Numbered from the stretch's first letter, positions 28,145-38,049 are shown. The stretch is 64,000 nucleotides of DNA from Rhodobacteraceae bacterium HTCC2083 (GCA_000156115.1 DS995276.1:190017-254016); one strand, 5' to 3'. The notes: generated by a model from the sequence alone, not told the origin. Made by a program: numbers and translations.

Positions 28145-28164
28145 GTGAATTCCGGTGCTGCAGA

Positions 28165-28202
28165 TACATGGCGGCCCGCAGGAAGGCCCGGGCCGCCATG
28201 TA
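28165..28202 (-). promoter_or_regulatory. Stem-loop after the ABC receptor gene
   Basis: Perfect 13-bp arms TACATGGCGGCCC / GGGCCGCCATGTA with a 12-nt loop, between the receptor stop and the PotB start. No T-run follows in either direction, so it more likely stabilises receptor mRNA and limits read-through than terminates fully. Confidence 0.65.
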
Positions 28203-28211
28203 TTGGGTAGG

Positions 28212-29318
28212 TTAACTAATGGCTTCGAGGAACGCGTTCACCGCGTCGCCGCCATTTTTACCCCACCAGTCAGGATCGTTGTAAACGATCTTATCGATGT
28301 TTTTCGCAGAGGTGATCGCATAGTCCTGCTGATCCTCTGGGATTTGACCGAAAGCTTCTGGATTAGACGGCGTCATGCCAAGGCAATCGAGCAGAGCAAG
28401 CTGCGCAGGAACCTCTTGCGCAGTCGCGATGAATTCCATCACCGCAGCGCCAGCAGGGTTGCCTTTGGGCACAATGTAAGCACCGGGCATCGCAATCGCT
28501 TGCATGTTCACCAATTTGTAGCGCCCATCAGTGTCATTCTCGATGTTGCGACCACGGTTTTGCCAAACCATACCCATTGAGACTTCGCCGTTCACGACCA
28601 TCGAATGCGCCTCAGAGCCTGAACCCCAGTAGAGGCTGTCGTCCTTGATCGACTTTAGCTTTGCCAAGGCACGATCCATGTCGAGCGGGTAAAGCGCGTC
28701 ACCAGATACGCCATCCGCCAACAAGGCTGCTTCGAGCGAGCCATTGGCCCATTTGTAAAGGGAACGCATGCCCGGGAATTTCTCAGTATCAAAGAAATCC
28801 GCCCAGTTTTGCGGTGGGTTGTCGCCATAAACCTCAGTGTCATAGACAAAGGCATAGCCATAAAGGATCACGGACACGCCATGCTCCAGCGCGTAGCCGG
28901 GCAATGTTTTGTCTTTGGAAACAACAGAGTAATCAATCGGCTCAAGATGGCCAGTTGGGCCAAGCGATACCGCGTTGAACAGGTCGGCATCTGCTACGTC
29001 AGCAGTCACATTGCCGCTATCGACCATCTCTTTGATCTTACCCTCAAGCGGGCCGGATGTGTCGAATTTCAAACCTTTGCCAGTCTCAGCTGTGAACGCG
29101 TCACCAATGGCAGAGCCGTGGCATTCCTCGGACTGACCGCCCCAGTTCCACATGACCACATGATCGGCGGCAGCTTGAGCATCGCCTGCCATCACGGAAC
29201 TCATCGCAACGCCAGACGCGCCGCAAAGCGCGAGAAACATGCGGCGGTCCATGCGACCAGCTTTGTAGGCGTGCGCGCTGTCCGTTAGCATCTCTTTCAT
29301 GAATTGTTTATCTTGCAT
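28212..29318 (-). CDS. ABC transporter solute-binding protein, PotD/PotF type
   Basis: Periplasmic receptor of 368 residues. The N-terminus has a long leader with a twin-arginine-like motif (MDRRMFLALCGASG, residues about 23-36) and AQAAA cleavage near 50, so Tat export is likely. Mature sequence opens VVMWNWGGQSEECHG, typical of the spermidine/putrescine-type receptors (family 1 fold), and contains a tryptophan-rich middle (NPPQNWADFFD) that could form an aromatic cage for a quaternary amine. A Shine-Dalgarno AGGAGA precedes the ATG. Followed by a strong stem-loop, then permeases. Confidence 0.9.
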   Translation of the reverse strand: MQDKQFMKEMLTDSAHAYKAGRMDRRMFLALCGASGVAMSSVMAGDAQAAADHVVMWNWGGQSEECHGSAIGDAFTAETGKGLKFDTSGPLEGKIKEMVDSGNVTADVADADLFNAVSLGPTGHLEPIDYSVVSKDKTLPGYALEHGVSVILYGYAFVYDTEVYGDNPPQNWADFFDTEKFPGMRSLYKWANGSLEAALLADGVSGDALYPLDMDRALAKLKSIKDDSLYWGSGSEAHSMVVNGEVSMGMVWQNRGRNIENDTDGRYKLVNMQAIAMPGAYIVPKGNPAGAAVMEFIATAQEVPAQLALLDCLGMTPSNPEAFGQIPEDQQDYAITSAKNIDKIVYNDPDWWGKNGGDAVNAFLEAIS

Positions 29319-29395
29319 TCTTCTCTCCTATTGGTGCGCGGGAAAATGCCCGCCAGTTGGTCGCGGCGCCTTTTGGCGCTCTCGTTTGGGCTCGT

Positions 29396-30403
29396 TTAAC
29401 CCGTTTGTAATTCCACAGCGGCGGCATCGTTCCAGAGCAAATCAACGCTGTCGCCTGCGCTCAGGCTTTCGCTATTACGCCACACGTCGATATCCACCTC
29501 GATTTCGTCCCCTCCTCCGGTGTCCACAATCACCCGATGCATAGAGCCAAAATAGGTGACAGAACGCACGACCCCACTACTACGTGCGTCGGGATGACCT
29601 GTGCCGAGCTGGAGATCGATTTTTTCAGGGCGCAATGCAAAGATCTTGCCGTTTGCGCGAATAAAGTTGGATTTGCCAAGGAAACCAGCTGTGAATTCGT
29701 TAATTGGCCGCTCATATAGCTCTTTGGGTGTACCCACCTGTTCAATCGCCCCATCGCGCATGATCACGATGCGATCCGACATAGAAAGCGCCTCTTCTTG
29801 ATCATGGGTTACATAGATAAATGTGGTGCCGACCCGGCGGTGAATATCTTTGAGTTGCTCTTGCACTTCTACACGCAGCTTCTTGTCGAGCGCGCCAAGC
29901 GGTTCATCCAATAGCAAAACAGGCGGCGCAAAGCAGAGCGCGCGCGCGAGCGCGACACGCTGTTGCTGACCACCAGACAGTTGGCCGGGTTTACGATCCG
30001 CAAAGTCGTTGAGCTGGACCAGATCAAGCATCTCGTCGACGCGGTTTTTGATTTCGCTCACAGGCCGTTTGCGCACGCTGAGCGCATATCCAATATTGTC
30101 GCGCACGCTCATGTGTGGGAACAGCGCGTAACCTTGAAAAACCATGCCAAAGTTGCGCTTTTCTGCAGGCACATCGGTAATGGAGGACCCATCAAGCGCA
30201 ATGTCCCCTTTGGTGATGCCCAAAAAGCCCGCAATCATCATTAACAACGTGGTTTTTCCTGAGCCTGACGGTCCAAGCAAGGTCAGGAACTCTCCGTTCC
30301 GGATATCAAGATTGATATCATTTACGGCGCGGAACTCTCCAAAATACTTGGAGACTCCCCGAACCTGCAAACTGCCAACCTGATTGGAATCAGACATTCG
30401 CAC
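29396..30403 (-). CDS. ABC transporter ATPase, PotA type
   Basis: ATPase of 335 residues with Walker [10 protein letters not shown], signature [15 protein letters not shown], Walker [15 protein letters not shown] and H-loop [10 protein letters not shown], plus a C-terminal TOBE-type domain (about 250-330). This is the MalK/PotA architecture. It overlaps the BKACE gene upstream by 14 bp if ATG 30403 is used, or 8 bp with ATG 30397. It energises the Pot-type permeases downstream. Confidence 0.93.
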   Translation of the reverse strand: MRMSDSNQVGSLQVRGVSKYFGEFRAVNDINLDIRNGEFLTLLGPSGSGKTTLLMMIAGFLGITKGDIALDGSSITDVPAEKRNFGMVFQGYALFPHMSVRDNIGYALSVRKRPVSEIKNRVDEMLDLVQLNDFADRKPGQLSGGQQQRVALARALCFAPPVLLLDEPLGALDKKLRVEVQEQLKDIHRRVGTTFIYVTHDQEEALSMSDRIVIMRDGAIEQVGTPKELYERPINEFTAGFLGKSNFIRANGKIFALRPEKIDLQLGTGHPDARSSGVVRSVTYFGSMHRVIVDTGGGDEIEVDIDVWRNSESLSAGDSVDLLWNDAAAVELQTG

Positions 30404-31280
30404 CCCGAAGTTTCAATTTGTTACGGGCTTCTTGAGGGGTTAAAACACGCCCACCCATACGTTCTATAATTTCGCGTGCGCGGGTGACCAGATCACCGTT
30501 GCTGGCGAGCACCCCACGATCCAAATAGATGTTGTCCTCAAGCCCAACGCGCACATTGCCGCCCAGCGCAACAGAGGCTGCTGCCATCGGCATTTGCCCA
30601 CGCCCGATGCCAAAACTCGCCCAGCTTGCGCCTACAGGGAGCTGCGCTTTCATCGCCGCCATCGTTTCAACCGTTTGATCTGCGCCCCACGGAATGCCAA
30701 GGCAGAGCTGAAACATGGGCGGGGCGTCGATCAGACCCTCTTCGACCATAGCTTTGGCAAAACGGATATGTCCGAGATCGAACACCTCAAGCTCAGGCTT
30801 CACGCCCCATTCTTGCACCAGACTCGCCATCTTGCGAAGCGTTGGCGGGGTGGAGATGTAAATCATGTCCGTGTCGGAAAAGTTCAACGTGCCGCAATCG
30901 AGCGAGCAAATATCAGGCATGCATTCTTTCACATGTGCGAGCCGCTCTTCTGGGCCGATCATATCGGTACCCAGACCCGGCATCGCTGGGTTTGCAGGGT
31001 CAGAGACCCAATCGCCGCCCATGCCCGCAGTGATGTTGATCACCACATCTGTGTCGCTCTCGCGAATGCGATCAACGATCTCTTTGAACGATTTCGGATC
31101 GCGAGAACCCTGCCCCGTTTCTGGATCACGCGCATGAATATGTGCCGCAGAAGCACCCGCTTTTGCCGCTTCAATCGCAGCATCGGCAATCTCTTGTGGT
31201 GTCACTGGCACGTGTGAGCTTTTGCCCGTGGTATCGCCTGCACCGGTCACGGCACAGGTCAGCACGACTTCGTAATTCAT
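30390..31280 (-). CDS. BKACE-family beta-keto acid cleavage enzyme
   Basis: Protein of 296 residues of the BKACE (DUF849) family. It is a TIM barrel with the zinc-binding H-I-H in [12 protein letters not shown] (about residues 46-52), CGTLNF, and [13 protein letters not shown] enzymes condense a beta-keto acid with acetyl-CoA and release a shortened acid and acetoacetyl-CoA; known members act on 3-keto-5-aminohexanoate, dehydrocarnitine and others. Its neighbours, an L-carnitine dehydrogenase-like gene and a GlxA-type regulator, make dehydrocarnitine to glycine betaine the leading guess. First gene of the leftward transport operon, divergent from the regulator. Confidence 0.9.
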   Translation of the reverse strand: MNYEVVLTCAVTGAGDTTGKSSHVPVTPQEIADAAIEAAKAGASAAHIHARDPETGQGSRDPKSFKEIVDRIRESDTDVVINITAGMGGDWVSDPANPAMPGLGTDMIGPEERLAHVKECMPDICSLDCGTLNFSDTDMIYISTPPTLRKMASLVQEWGVKPELEVFDLGHIRFAKAMVEEGLIDAPPMFQLCLGIPWGADQTVETMAAMKAQLPVGASWASFGIGRGQMPMAAASVALGGNVRVGLEDNIYLDRGVLASNGDLVTRAREIIERMGGRVLTPQEARNKLKLRGANV

Positions 31281-31400
31281 TAGGCGGGGCCCTCCTTTTG
31301 TTCAGATTGGCGTGCAACACATCAAAAAACTTATCGATTATTCGACGGACTTTCGGCTATAGTGACGAAAAAACGCACCAAAACTCGCGGATCCAGACAC

Positions 31401-32456
31401 ATGCAAATTGATATGACCCAACAAAGCCCCCGCGCATCGCATCATGCGATTTTTGTTGTTGTGCCAAGGTTTAACATCACCACGCTGATCACCATGATTG
31501 AGGCGATGCGAATCGCGAATTACCTAGCCCCGGAGCCGCTTTTTTCGTGGGATATCGTCTCTTTTGATGGCTCTAAAGTAGCCGCCAGCAATGGCATGAC
31601 AACCACCGTTTCGACAGACCCGGACTCGCTGCACCCTTCTGAATTTGTTTTCGTTTTGGGCAGTTGGGGAACAGAGCATTACAACAACCGCGCGCTCACA
31701 GCATGGCTGCGCAAACGCGCCCGCGCAGGTGAAAACATATGCGGCGTTGAGCTTGGCTGCTACATCATTGCGCGCGCTGGTCTTCTGGATCTCAAACCCG
31801 CTACGACCCATTGGTCATGGCTCAGCGGCTTTCGGGAAAGTTTTGATCGCGTGGATGTGCAGGATTGCCTTTTTACTATGGAGGGTAAGACTATGACTTG
31901 TTCAGGCGGCTTGGCAGGCATCGATCTGATGTTGCGCCTCATAGAGCGCTCTCACGGTAGCAGTTTTTCGGGAGAGATCGCAGATCAAATGTTGCATCAT
32001 CCGATCCGTAACGCGAACGCGCCTCAGCGCAGCACAATGGGACGCAGTACGGAGACAATGCTGCCTTTAGTTCGAGAAGCGATGACGTTGATTGAAGAAA
32101 ATATCGAAGAACCGCTCAGCGTACCAGCAATCTCAGAGGCGTTGGACGTCTCGCAACGACAGTTAGAGCGTCAATTCAAGAAACACGTTGGTTGCACCGT
32201 TGTGCAGTTCGGATTGCTCAGACGCTTGCAAAATGCGCGGCTACTTTTGATCTCGACCGAGCTCAGCGTGCGTGAAATTGCGACGGCTTCTGGCTTCAAC
32301 ACGCTGTCGCATTTCGCCTATTCCTTTGGTAAGTTTTTTGGCCGACGCCCATCGGAATATCGCGAAGCCTGGCCTGCAAACGAACCAGCACCAAGCTGGC
32401 CTGGCTCGCTGTCAGATTTCTTGTCTACGCTGAAAAAAATTCCAACCGAAGGTTAA
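31401..32456 (+). CDS. GlxA/AraC-family regulator (CdhR-like)
   Basis: Regulator of about 352 residues with an N-terminal DJ-1/PfpI amidase-like sensor domain (residues 10-190, including GVELGCYIIARAG) and a C-terminal AraC double helix-turn-helix (about 245-340, SQRQLERQFKKHVG and ASGFNTLSHFAYSFGKFFGRRPSEYR). GlxA-type regulators such as GbdR and CdhR control betaine and carnitine catabolism. It sits between the BKACE operon (divergent) and the carnitine dehydrogenase-like operon (convergent). ATG 31401 is preferred; a GTG at 31362 would add 13 residues. Confidence 0.9.
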   Translation: MQIDMTQQSPRASHHAIFVVVPRFNITTLITMIEAMRIANYLAPEPLFSWDIVSFDGSKVAASNGMTTTVSTDPDSLHPSEFVFVLGSWGTEHYNNRALTAWLRKRARAGENICGVELGCYIIARAGLLDLKPATTHWSWLSGFRESFDRVDVQDCLFTMEGKTMTCSGGLAGIDLMLRLIERSHGSSFSGEIADQMLHHPIRNANAPQRSTMGRSTETMLPLVREAMTLIEENIEEPLSVPAISEALDVSQRQLERQFKKHVGCTVVQFGLLRRLQNARLLLISTELSVREIATASGFNTLSHFAYSFGKFFGRRPSEYREAWPANEPAPSWPGSLSDFLSTLKKIPTEG

Positions 32457-32477
32457 CCCAATCGCCTTTTGCCAACA

Positions 32478-33428
32478 CTATGCCAAGCGCGTTTCGCGCA
32501 ATGCACGCAACACCGCTACAATCTCACGGTCTCTCTGCGCTGCCATATCTTCAAAGTGTCGTTCTCCGGCGATGGCGTTGCATCCATTCACCATCCGGTC
32601 GCGTAAATCGCGGGTCAATTCTGGGGCATCTAGCCGCGTCCACGGCAGTTTCAACGCAGGGCCGAATTGATCAAGGTTGGTCGCCATGCCGCCCTCACCG
32701 CAGGCCACGTGAAACGCCATGCACTGACCTTGTGACACCATGCGCGGCGCGGGGCCGTTCATAAGAGCAATATCGATATCCTCAGGGGTGGCCTCGCCAT
32801 TGGCAACCATATGCAAGGCTTCACGCCAAAGCGCTTCTTGCAAGCGAGTTGCCACAAAGCCCGGAATTTCCTTTTTCATGAGCAGGGGCGCTTTCCCCGC
32901 GACCTCGAAGAACTTGCCCGCCCAGGCAACAGCCTCAGGATCGGTTTTTTCACCGCCCACAATTTCGACCAAAGGCAACAAGTAAGGCGGATTAAACGGA
33001 TGCCCGATCACCGTACGTTCAGGCGTTGCACAGGTGGCTTGGATCTCGCTCATGGTCAGGCCAGACGTTGAGGATGCAATAATCACAGATGCAGGCAAGA
33101 TATCCCCCATGCGTTTATACAATGCCTGTTTGATCTCTAGACGCTCCGGTGCGCTCTCTTGCACGAACTCAGCACCCTCCAGAGCTTCATCTAGATCGGT
33201 GACAATCCGCAATCGATCCAAAGACGCCCCCTCGGCCAAGCCCAACTCAGTGAGGCTGCCCCAAGCGGTGTCGAGAATAGAGTTGAACGCGTCCGTCTCG
33301 CCCGCATCGTGCAGATAGGCCGTAACATCATAGCCGCGTGCAAGAAAATGCGCGGCCCAACCACCGCCGATGGGGCCTGCGCCAATGCTTGTAACGCGGG
33401 TGACATTTGAAGGATCTGAATACATCAT
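32478..33428 (-). CDS. L-carnitine dehydrogenase-like 3-hydroxyacid dehydrogenase
   Basis: NAD-dependent 3-hydroxyacyl-CoA dehydrogenase-fold protein of 316 residues. The dinucleotide motif GAGPIGGGWA lies near residue 16. Family core features are VQESAPE, ASSTSG and GHPFNPPYLLPLVEIVGGE, with the C-terminal PALKLPWTRLDAPE typical of L-carnitine dehydrogenases. These convert carnitine to 3-dehydrocarnitine, the substrate of BKACE-type cleavage. It is single-domain, without the fused thioesterase some have. Overlaps the upstream CaiD-like gene. The substrate here may be a carnitine relative. Confidence 0.87.
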   Translation of the reverse strand: MMYSDPSNVTRVTSIGAGPIGGGWAAHFLARGYDVTAYLHDAGETDAFNSILDTAWGSLTELGLAEGASLDRLRIVTDLDEALEGAEFVQESAPERLEIKQALYKRMGDILPASVIIASSTSGLTMSEIQATCATPERTVIGHPFNPPYLLPLVEIVGGEKTDPEAVAWAGKFFEVAGKAPLLMKKEIPGFVATRLQEALWREALHMVANGEATPEDIDIALMNGPAPRMVSQGQCMAFHVACGEGGMATNLDQFGPALKLPWTRLDAPELTRDLRDRMVNGCNAIAGERHFEDMAAQRDREIVAVLRALRETRLA

Positions 33429-34228
33429 TCACCTTTGAAATTGGGTTCGCGTTTCTCGACAAAAGCGGCGACACCTTCCGCAGCATCCGCAGATTTGAGC
33501 ATCTTGCGATAGGTCGGCATCGGATCCGTGCGCATTTTGTGAAACGCGCCTTCTAGCGGCATACATTCGATCTCGCGCTGCACTTCTTTGACGGATTGCA
33601 TTGCCAAGGGCGCGGACCATGCAATCGACGCGGCCCATTCGCGTGCGGCGTCCATCAATTGCTCTTTTGGCACCACCTTGTTGACCAACCCGTAGTGCGC
33701 CGCCTCGGCTGCGCTCATCCGGCGACCAAGTAGGAACATTTCCATCGCGATATTGTGCGGGATGCGACGCGGCAAACGCTGCAAAGCACCAGCGTCTGGC
33801 ACGATTCCAAGAGGCATTTCAGGCAAGCCGAATTCGACGTGATCCGCAGCAATAAGCAAATCGCAGCCCATCGCCATTTCGAAACCACCGCCAATCGCAA
33901 GACCATTGATCGCCGCTATGACTGGCTTGTTCAGCGTCCAATTCTCCGTGAGGCCAGTGAACCCGCCAAAGCCGTATTCATCCGCCTCCCACCAATTATC
34001 AAGCTGCATCTCGCCATCATTGAGCGCTTTGAGATCCCATCCGGCCGAGAAAATCTTGTCTCCGCCGCCTGTAAGGATAGCGCAACGCAAGTCTTTGTCT
34101 TCATGCAGTTCCTGAAAGGCTGCCGCCAATGCCTGAGATGTGGGAACATCAATTGCATTGACCTTGCCGCGCTCCAGAGTGACCTCCAAAACATGACTAT
34201 CTCGAGTAACTTTTACACCTTCTGACAT
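33425..34228 (-). CDS. Enoyl-CoA hydratase, carnitinyl-CoA dehydratase-like
   Basis: Crotonase-fold protein of 267 residues with oxyanion-hole FSAGWDLKA and GLAIGGGFEMAMGCDL, and LPEMPLGIVPDAGALQRLP holding the catalytic Glu. The pattern (AGWDLKA, LTENWTLNKPVIAAINGLA, GIVPDAG) is closest in my recollection to CaiD-type carnitinyl-CoA dehydratases. It would hydrate a crotonobetainyl-like CoA. It starts the pair with the carnitine dehydrogenase-like gene (4-bp overlap) and follows the LLM gene by 11 bp. Confidence 0.85.
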   Translation of the reverse strand: MSEGVKVTRDSHVLEVTLERGKVNAIDVPTSQALAAAFQELHEDKDLRCAILTGGGDKIFSAGWDLKALNDGEMQLDNWWEADEYGFGGFTGLTENWTLNKPVIAAINGLAIGGGFEMAMGCDLLIAADHVEFGLPEMPLGIVPDAGALQRLPRRIPHNIAMEMFLLGRRMSAAEAAHYGLVNKVVPKEQLMDAAREWAASIAWSAPLAMQSVKEVQREIECMPLEGAFHKMRTDPMPTYRKMLKSADAAEGVAAFVEKREPNFKGE

Positions 34229-34239
34229 TGGCGCCCTCC

Positions 34240-35274
34240 TTATTTGAATTCTGGCATGACTTCGTTCACGAACATGCGCAGCGACTTTTGCTGTGATGCA
34301 TGATCCAGCCCCATTGAGGCGTAATAGATGAATTCATTCACGCCCAGCGCCTCGTATTTCTTGAGCTTTTCAATGACGCGTTCAGGAGAACCGAACATCA
34401 GATTTACTTCAAGCATTGCCGGATCATACTGCTCGCGGCCCTCTAGTTGCTCCAGAGGAATGGACGCGGGAAAGCCGTTTTTCACATCGCCAAGGTTGCG
34501 ATAGAGATTTTCAAACTGGCTAAGCAAACGGCGAATGGAATTCATCGCGTTTTCCCTATCCACTTCATTATCGTACACGCAGGCATGGCGCATCAGAGCA
34601 AAGCGCGGGTTCCAACCGTTGTCAGCCTTTGCGATAGCTTCATCGAGATGCTTTTTGTAAAGCTCGGCTTCTTCAAAGGAGCGCGTGAAGGGCCAACAGT
34701 TCACATGGCATTTCTCGCGCATTGCGTAATCGTAGGTGATGGGTGAGCGCGCGGCGACCCAAACAGGGACTTCAGATTGAACCGGTTTTGGCACGGACGT
34801 CGATGTCGGGAACTGCCAGTACTCGCCGTCATGCTCGTAATCGCCCTGCCATAGCGCGCGAACTGCAGGCAGCATCTCTTGCATGTAACGCCACGCATCA
34901 GATTGCTTGAGGCCCGGCTTCATACGATCAAATTCACGTTGATACGCTCCAGACCCAATGCCAAACTCAAGCCGCCCGCCGCTGACCAAATCAGTGAACG
35001 CCGCTTCGCCAGCCAGATTAATCGGATGCCAATAGGCTGCGGTTGCGACGGCAGTGCCCAAACGAATGCGGCTGGTTTCAGTTGACCACCATGTCAACAA
35101 TTGAAAGGGGTTCGGCGCGATGGTCATTTCCAATGCGTGGTGCTCGGCTGACCAAACAATGTCGAAGCCGCCGTCTTCAGCAATTTGCACCATTTCAAGC
35201 GTGTGGCGTGCAACGTCGTTCATGTCCAGACTATCATCAATCCGTTCCATGTTCACAGCAAGTTGGAATTTCAT
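34240..35274 (-). CDS. LLM-class flavin-dependent monooxygenase
   Basis: Luciferase-like monooxygenase of 344 residues: VWSAEHHALEM, IRLGTAVATAAYWHPINLAGEAAFTDLVSGGRLEFGIGSG split over the barrel, and a C-terminal VNEFIYYASMGLDH. It is from a different subgroup than the enzyme at 19.4-20.6 kb. It needs FMNH2; the flavin-reductase domain fused to CaiB at 40.4 kb is the natural partner. ATG 35274 (MKFQLAVNM) is used rather than 35313. Lies between the Rieske gene and the CaiD-like gene in one leftward run. Expected to oxygenate a nitrogen compound or ring; substrate unknown. Confidence 0.9.
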   Translation of the reverse strand: MKFQLAVNMERIDDSLDMNDVARHTLEMVQIAEDGGFDIVWSAEHHALEMTIAPNPFQLLTWWSTETSRIRLGTAVATAAYWHPINLAGEAAFTDLVSGGRLEFGIGSGAYQREFDRMKPGLKQSDAWRYMQEMLPAVRALWQGDYEHDGEYWQFPTSTSVPKPVQSEVPVWVAARSPITYDYAMREKCHVNCWPFTRSFEEAELYKKHLDEAIAKADNGWNPRFALMRHACVYDNEVDRENAMNSIRRLLSQFENLYRNLGDVKNGFPASIPLEQLEGREQYDPAMLEVNLMFGSPERVIEKLKKYEALGVNEFIYYASMGLDHASQQKSLRMFVNEVMPEFK

Positions 35275-35321
35275 GTCAGGGTCCTTTCGGGTGAAGTTTT
35301 CAAAGTGTTTCAATCGTTTTA

Positions 35322-36428
35322 TCAGCGTACCAACGGGTAAAGACCTGCCACATTGGGTTCCAGCAAAGGCTTGAAATGGTCTTGGCCTGCATCAGGATGC
35401 GCCAGCCCAAGGTGCTGGGTTTCAAGGGCGGGAATGTCTTCGGCCAACGCTGCATCAAGTCGGCTATGATAAGCCGCAACTTTCGCGTCTGCGCCCTTGA
35501 AAGCCAGCGTTTCTGGCGGGAAGCACGCGGTTTGCACAACTTTGCAGCGATTTGGCCCTAAAGGATAAGCCTCATAAACCCAGAGGGCATCGGTGCCAGC
35601 CGCAAACGTCAAATTCGGGAAAGCCCAAGTATAGCGCACGCCCGCTGATTCGCGCCCACTCAACGGTAGCGCCATGTCCTGCTCATCTTGCAACAGGCCA
35701 CCTGTCCCTTCGGTCGCACCGAATTGGGTCACAAAATCACCCGCCACTTGATCAGGCGTTTCGGGCGGGTTGTAGACATCACCGATGCTATCAGGATACA
35801 CAAACGGCAGGTGGTAGTATTCGTTAAAGACTTCGAGAAAGGCTTTCCAATTAAATGCGACCTCAAGCACTTCACGGCGTGTGCTAACAACCGTTTCCAG
35901 CAGCCAAGGCGCATGGAGATCTGCAAAATTTCTCAGAAAGTAATCAAGCTCTGGCGCATCAGTATATAAGCAAACAAAGACGAAACCCAAACGTTCCTCG
36001 GCGTGGTAGTGGATCAACCCATTTTCGGCCTTATCAAACCCATCAACCTCATCCATGGGCGGCGCAGCAACAAGCGACCCGTCCAAACGATAGGCCCATG
36101 AATGAAACGGGCAACGAATGCCCCGGCAATTGCTTGTCCCATCCAGCAGACGCATCGCGCGATGGCGGCAAGTATTAGCAAGCGCTTGGAGTTTCCCCGA
36201 TTGGTCGCATACCAGAATGATCGACATACCGGCGACGTCCAAAGCGACATAATCCCCTTTTTCCTTAAGCTGATCAGCGCGGCCCACGCCAAACCAGTCA
36301 CCGCGAAAGAGGTGATCGATCTCGACTGTCGTCACCTCAGGGTCCACATAGCAGGCTGGTGGCAGTGACACGATGCAACTCGCCGTACGCAACCCTTCCA
36401 GAGATGATTTCAGAACCGCAGTGTTCAT
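35322..36428 (-). CDS. Rieske non-heme iron oxygenase, alpha subunit
   Basis: A 368-residue Rieske oxygenase alpha subunit. The [2Fe-2S] site is complete: C-R-H (NTCRHRAM) and C-P-F-H (CPFHSWAY). The mononuclear iron motif reads NEYYHLPFVYPD, so the first His is present but the usual second His four residues on is Tyr (TAT codon), and the C-terminal acid is in AEDIPALE. Relatives demethylate betaines (GbcA, stachydrine demethylase, CntA) or hydroxylate aromatics. No ferredoxin reductase is nearby. It overlaps the aldehyde dehydrogenase gene by 4 bp. Confidence 0.88.
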   Translation of the reverse strand: MNTAVLKSSLEGLRTASCIVSLPPACYVDPEVTTVEIDHLFRGDWFGVGRADQLKEKGDYVALDVAGMSIILVCDQSGKLQALANTCRHRAMRLLDGTSNCRGIRCPFHSWAYRLDGSLVAAPPMDEVDGFDKAENGLIHYHAEERLGFVFVCLYTDAPELDYFLRNFADLHAPWLLETVVSTRREVLEVAFNWKAFLEVFNEYYHLPFVYPDSIGDVYNPPETPDQVAGDFVTQFGATEGTGGLLQDEQDMALPLSGRESAGVRYTWAFPNLTFAAGTDALWVYEAYPLGPNRCKVVQTACFPPETLAFKGADAKVAAYHSRLDAALAEDIPALETQHLGLAHPDAGQDHFKPLLEPNVAGLYPLVR

Positions 36429-37906
36429 CGCATCACGAATGGATTGGCCATCGGCTCATCTGAGGTGTTCATCCAAATGGTTTTTGGCCGTGTGTAGTCA
36501 TAGATTGCTTGGAAGCCGCTTTCGCGCCCATAACCCGATCCTTTGACACCGCCAAACTCCGCGATAGGTGATACAACGCGGTAGGTATTCACCCAAACGA
36601 TGCCAGCGCGGACTGATCCCGCCATACGCAGCGACCGCGCGCTGTCTTTGGTAAATATGCCAGCCGCCAAACCATGCTCGCTGTCGTTGGCCCGCGCGAG
36701 TACTTCTTCTTCGGTTTTGAAGCGTTGCACGGACAGGACCGGGCCGAAAAGCTCTGTATCAACGATACGCAAATCCTGCCGAGGGCATTCGATTATCGTG
36801 GGCTCATAATATAGACCATCCATACCTTCAGGCTGCTTGCCTCCGACGAGGACTACACCGCCCTCGCTTTGGGCGTGCGCCACCTCGCGCTGGATATTTT
36901 CCAGCTGACCTGTTGTGCAGAGCGGCCCCATCTGCGTGGCATCTTCAAGCGGGTCGCCAATTACGATCTGCTTGGCTAAAGTGATCATCTTTTCAAGGAA
37001 TTCGTCTGCGATATCTTCATGCAGATAGAGCCGTGAACCCGCCACGCAGCTTTGACCAGTCGCGCCGAAAATTCCAGCAATCGAGGCGTTAACCGCGCTT
37101 TCGATATTTGCATCGTCAAAGACGATAAACGGCGACTTGCCACCCAGCTCCAGAGAGACCTCAGCGAAGTTACGTTTCACATTCTCAAGCACATGGCGCG
37201 CAGCATTCGGGCCACCGGTGAAAGACACGCGCGCAACGAGCGGATGCCCCGTTAAGGCACGCCCGCAAGGCTCACCGTGGCCAGTTACGATGTTCACCAC
37301 ACCGGGCGGAATACCTGCCGCCTCAACCAATTTGCCAAACTCCAACATCGCGGCGCTTGCATGCTCGGAAGCCTTAAGAACAACCGTATTACCCGCCGCG
37401 AGAGCAGGCCCAATTTTGACAGCGACCAAGAAAAGCTGCGAATTCCACGGGACCACAGCGGCGACGACTCCCAATGGCTCACGTTTGGTGAAGACAAACA
37501 TATCAGGCTTATCGATTGGCAGCGTTTCGCCGCTAACCTTGTCAGCGCAGCCCGCAAAAAAGTGCAGGAATTCAGCGATATACGTCGCCTGCCAGCGGGT
37601 TTCCTTAAGCATCTTGCCCGTATCTATGGACTCGGTCCGTCCCAGAAGTTCGGAATTTTCGGCCAACAAATCACCCAATTTACGTAGGCATTTGCCGCGC
37701 TCTGTCGGGGTCATTTTGGACCATGGGCCTGTCGAAAAGGCCGCATGGGCTGTTTCAACGGAGCGGTTCACATCAGCTTCGGTCGCTTCAGGAACGCGGC
37801 TCCAGACTTTGCCATCTGCGGGGTTCACACTGTCAAATGTGCCGCCATCGGACGCATCGACCCACTCTCCGTTGATCAGCATTTGGTAACTTGTGATATC
37901 CGCCAT
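36425..37906 (-). CDS. NAD(P)-dependent aldehyde dehydrogenase
   Basis: Classical aldehyde dehydrogenase of 493 residues: VPWNSQLFLV, Glu motif LELGGKSPFIV, catalytic Cys in GATGQSCVAGSR, and ELFGPVLSV near the end. It resembles betaine-aldehyde, 4-trimethylaminobutyraldehyde and hydroxymuconic-semialdehyde dehydrogenases. In a carnitine-like pathway it could supply gamma-butyrobetaine from its aldehyde; in a ring-cleavage pathway it could oxidise a semialdehyde. It is the first gene of the leftward run, divergent from RidA across about 140 bp. Confidence 0.92.
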   Translation of the reverse strand: MADITSYQMLINGEWVDASDGGTFDSVNPADGKVWSRVPEATEADVNRSVETAHAAFSTGPWSKMTPTERGKCLRKLGDLLAENSELLGRTESIDTGKMLKETRWQATYIAEFLHFFAGCADKVSGETLPIDKPDMFVFTKREPLGVVAAVVPWNSQLFLVAVKIGPALAAGNTVVLKASEHASAAMLEFGKLVEAAGIPPGVVNIVTGHGEPCGRALTGHPLVARVSFTGGPNAARHVLENVKRNFAEVSLELGGKSPFIVFDDANIESAVNASIAGIFGATGQSCVAGSRLYLHEDIADEFLEKMITLAKQIVIGDPLEDATQMGPLCTTGQLENIQREVAHAQSEGGVVLVGGKQPEGMDGLYYEPTIIECPRQDLRIVDTELFGPVLSVQRFKTEEEVLARANDSEHGLAAGIFTKDSARSLRMAGSVRAGIVWVNTYRVVSPIAEFGGVKGSGYGRESGFQAIYDYTRPKTIWMNTSDEPMANPFVMR

Positions 37907-38049
37907 TGTGCGAGTCTCCCCCGTTTGTTGCCTTGTTATTCATGTCCGCTTTGTTTTCGGACGTACCAGAAAAAACGACACGAGCTGTCGAAAAATCCGA
38001 AACTGCTATTTCAGGATCGGGGCAGGTTGGCCGCAAGGGAGGCTGGGAC

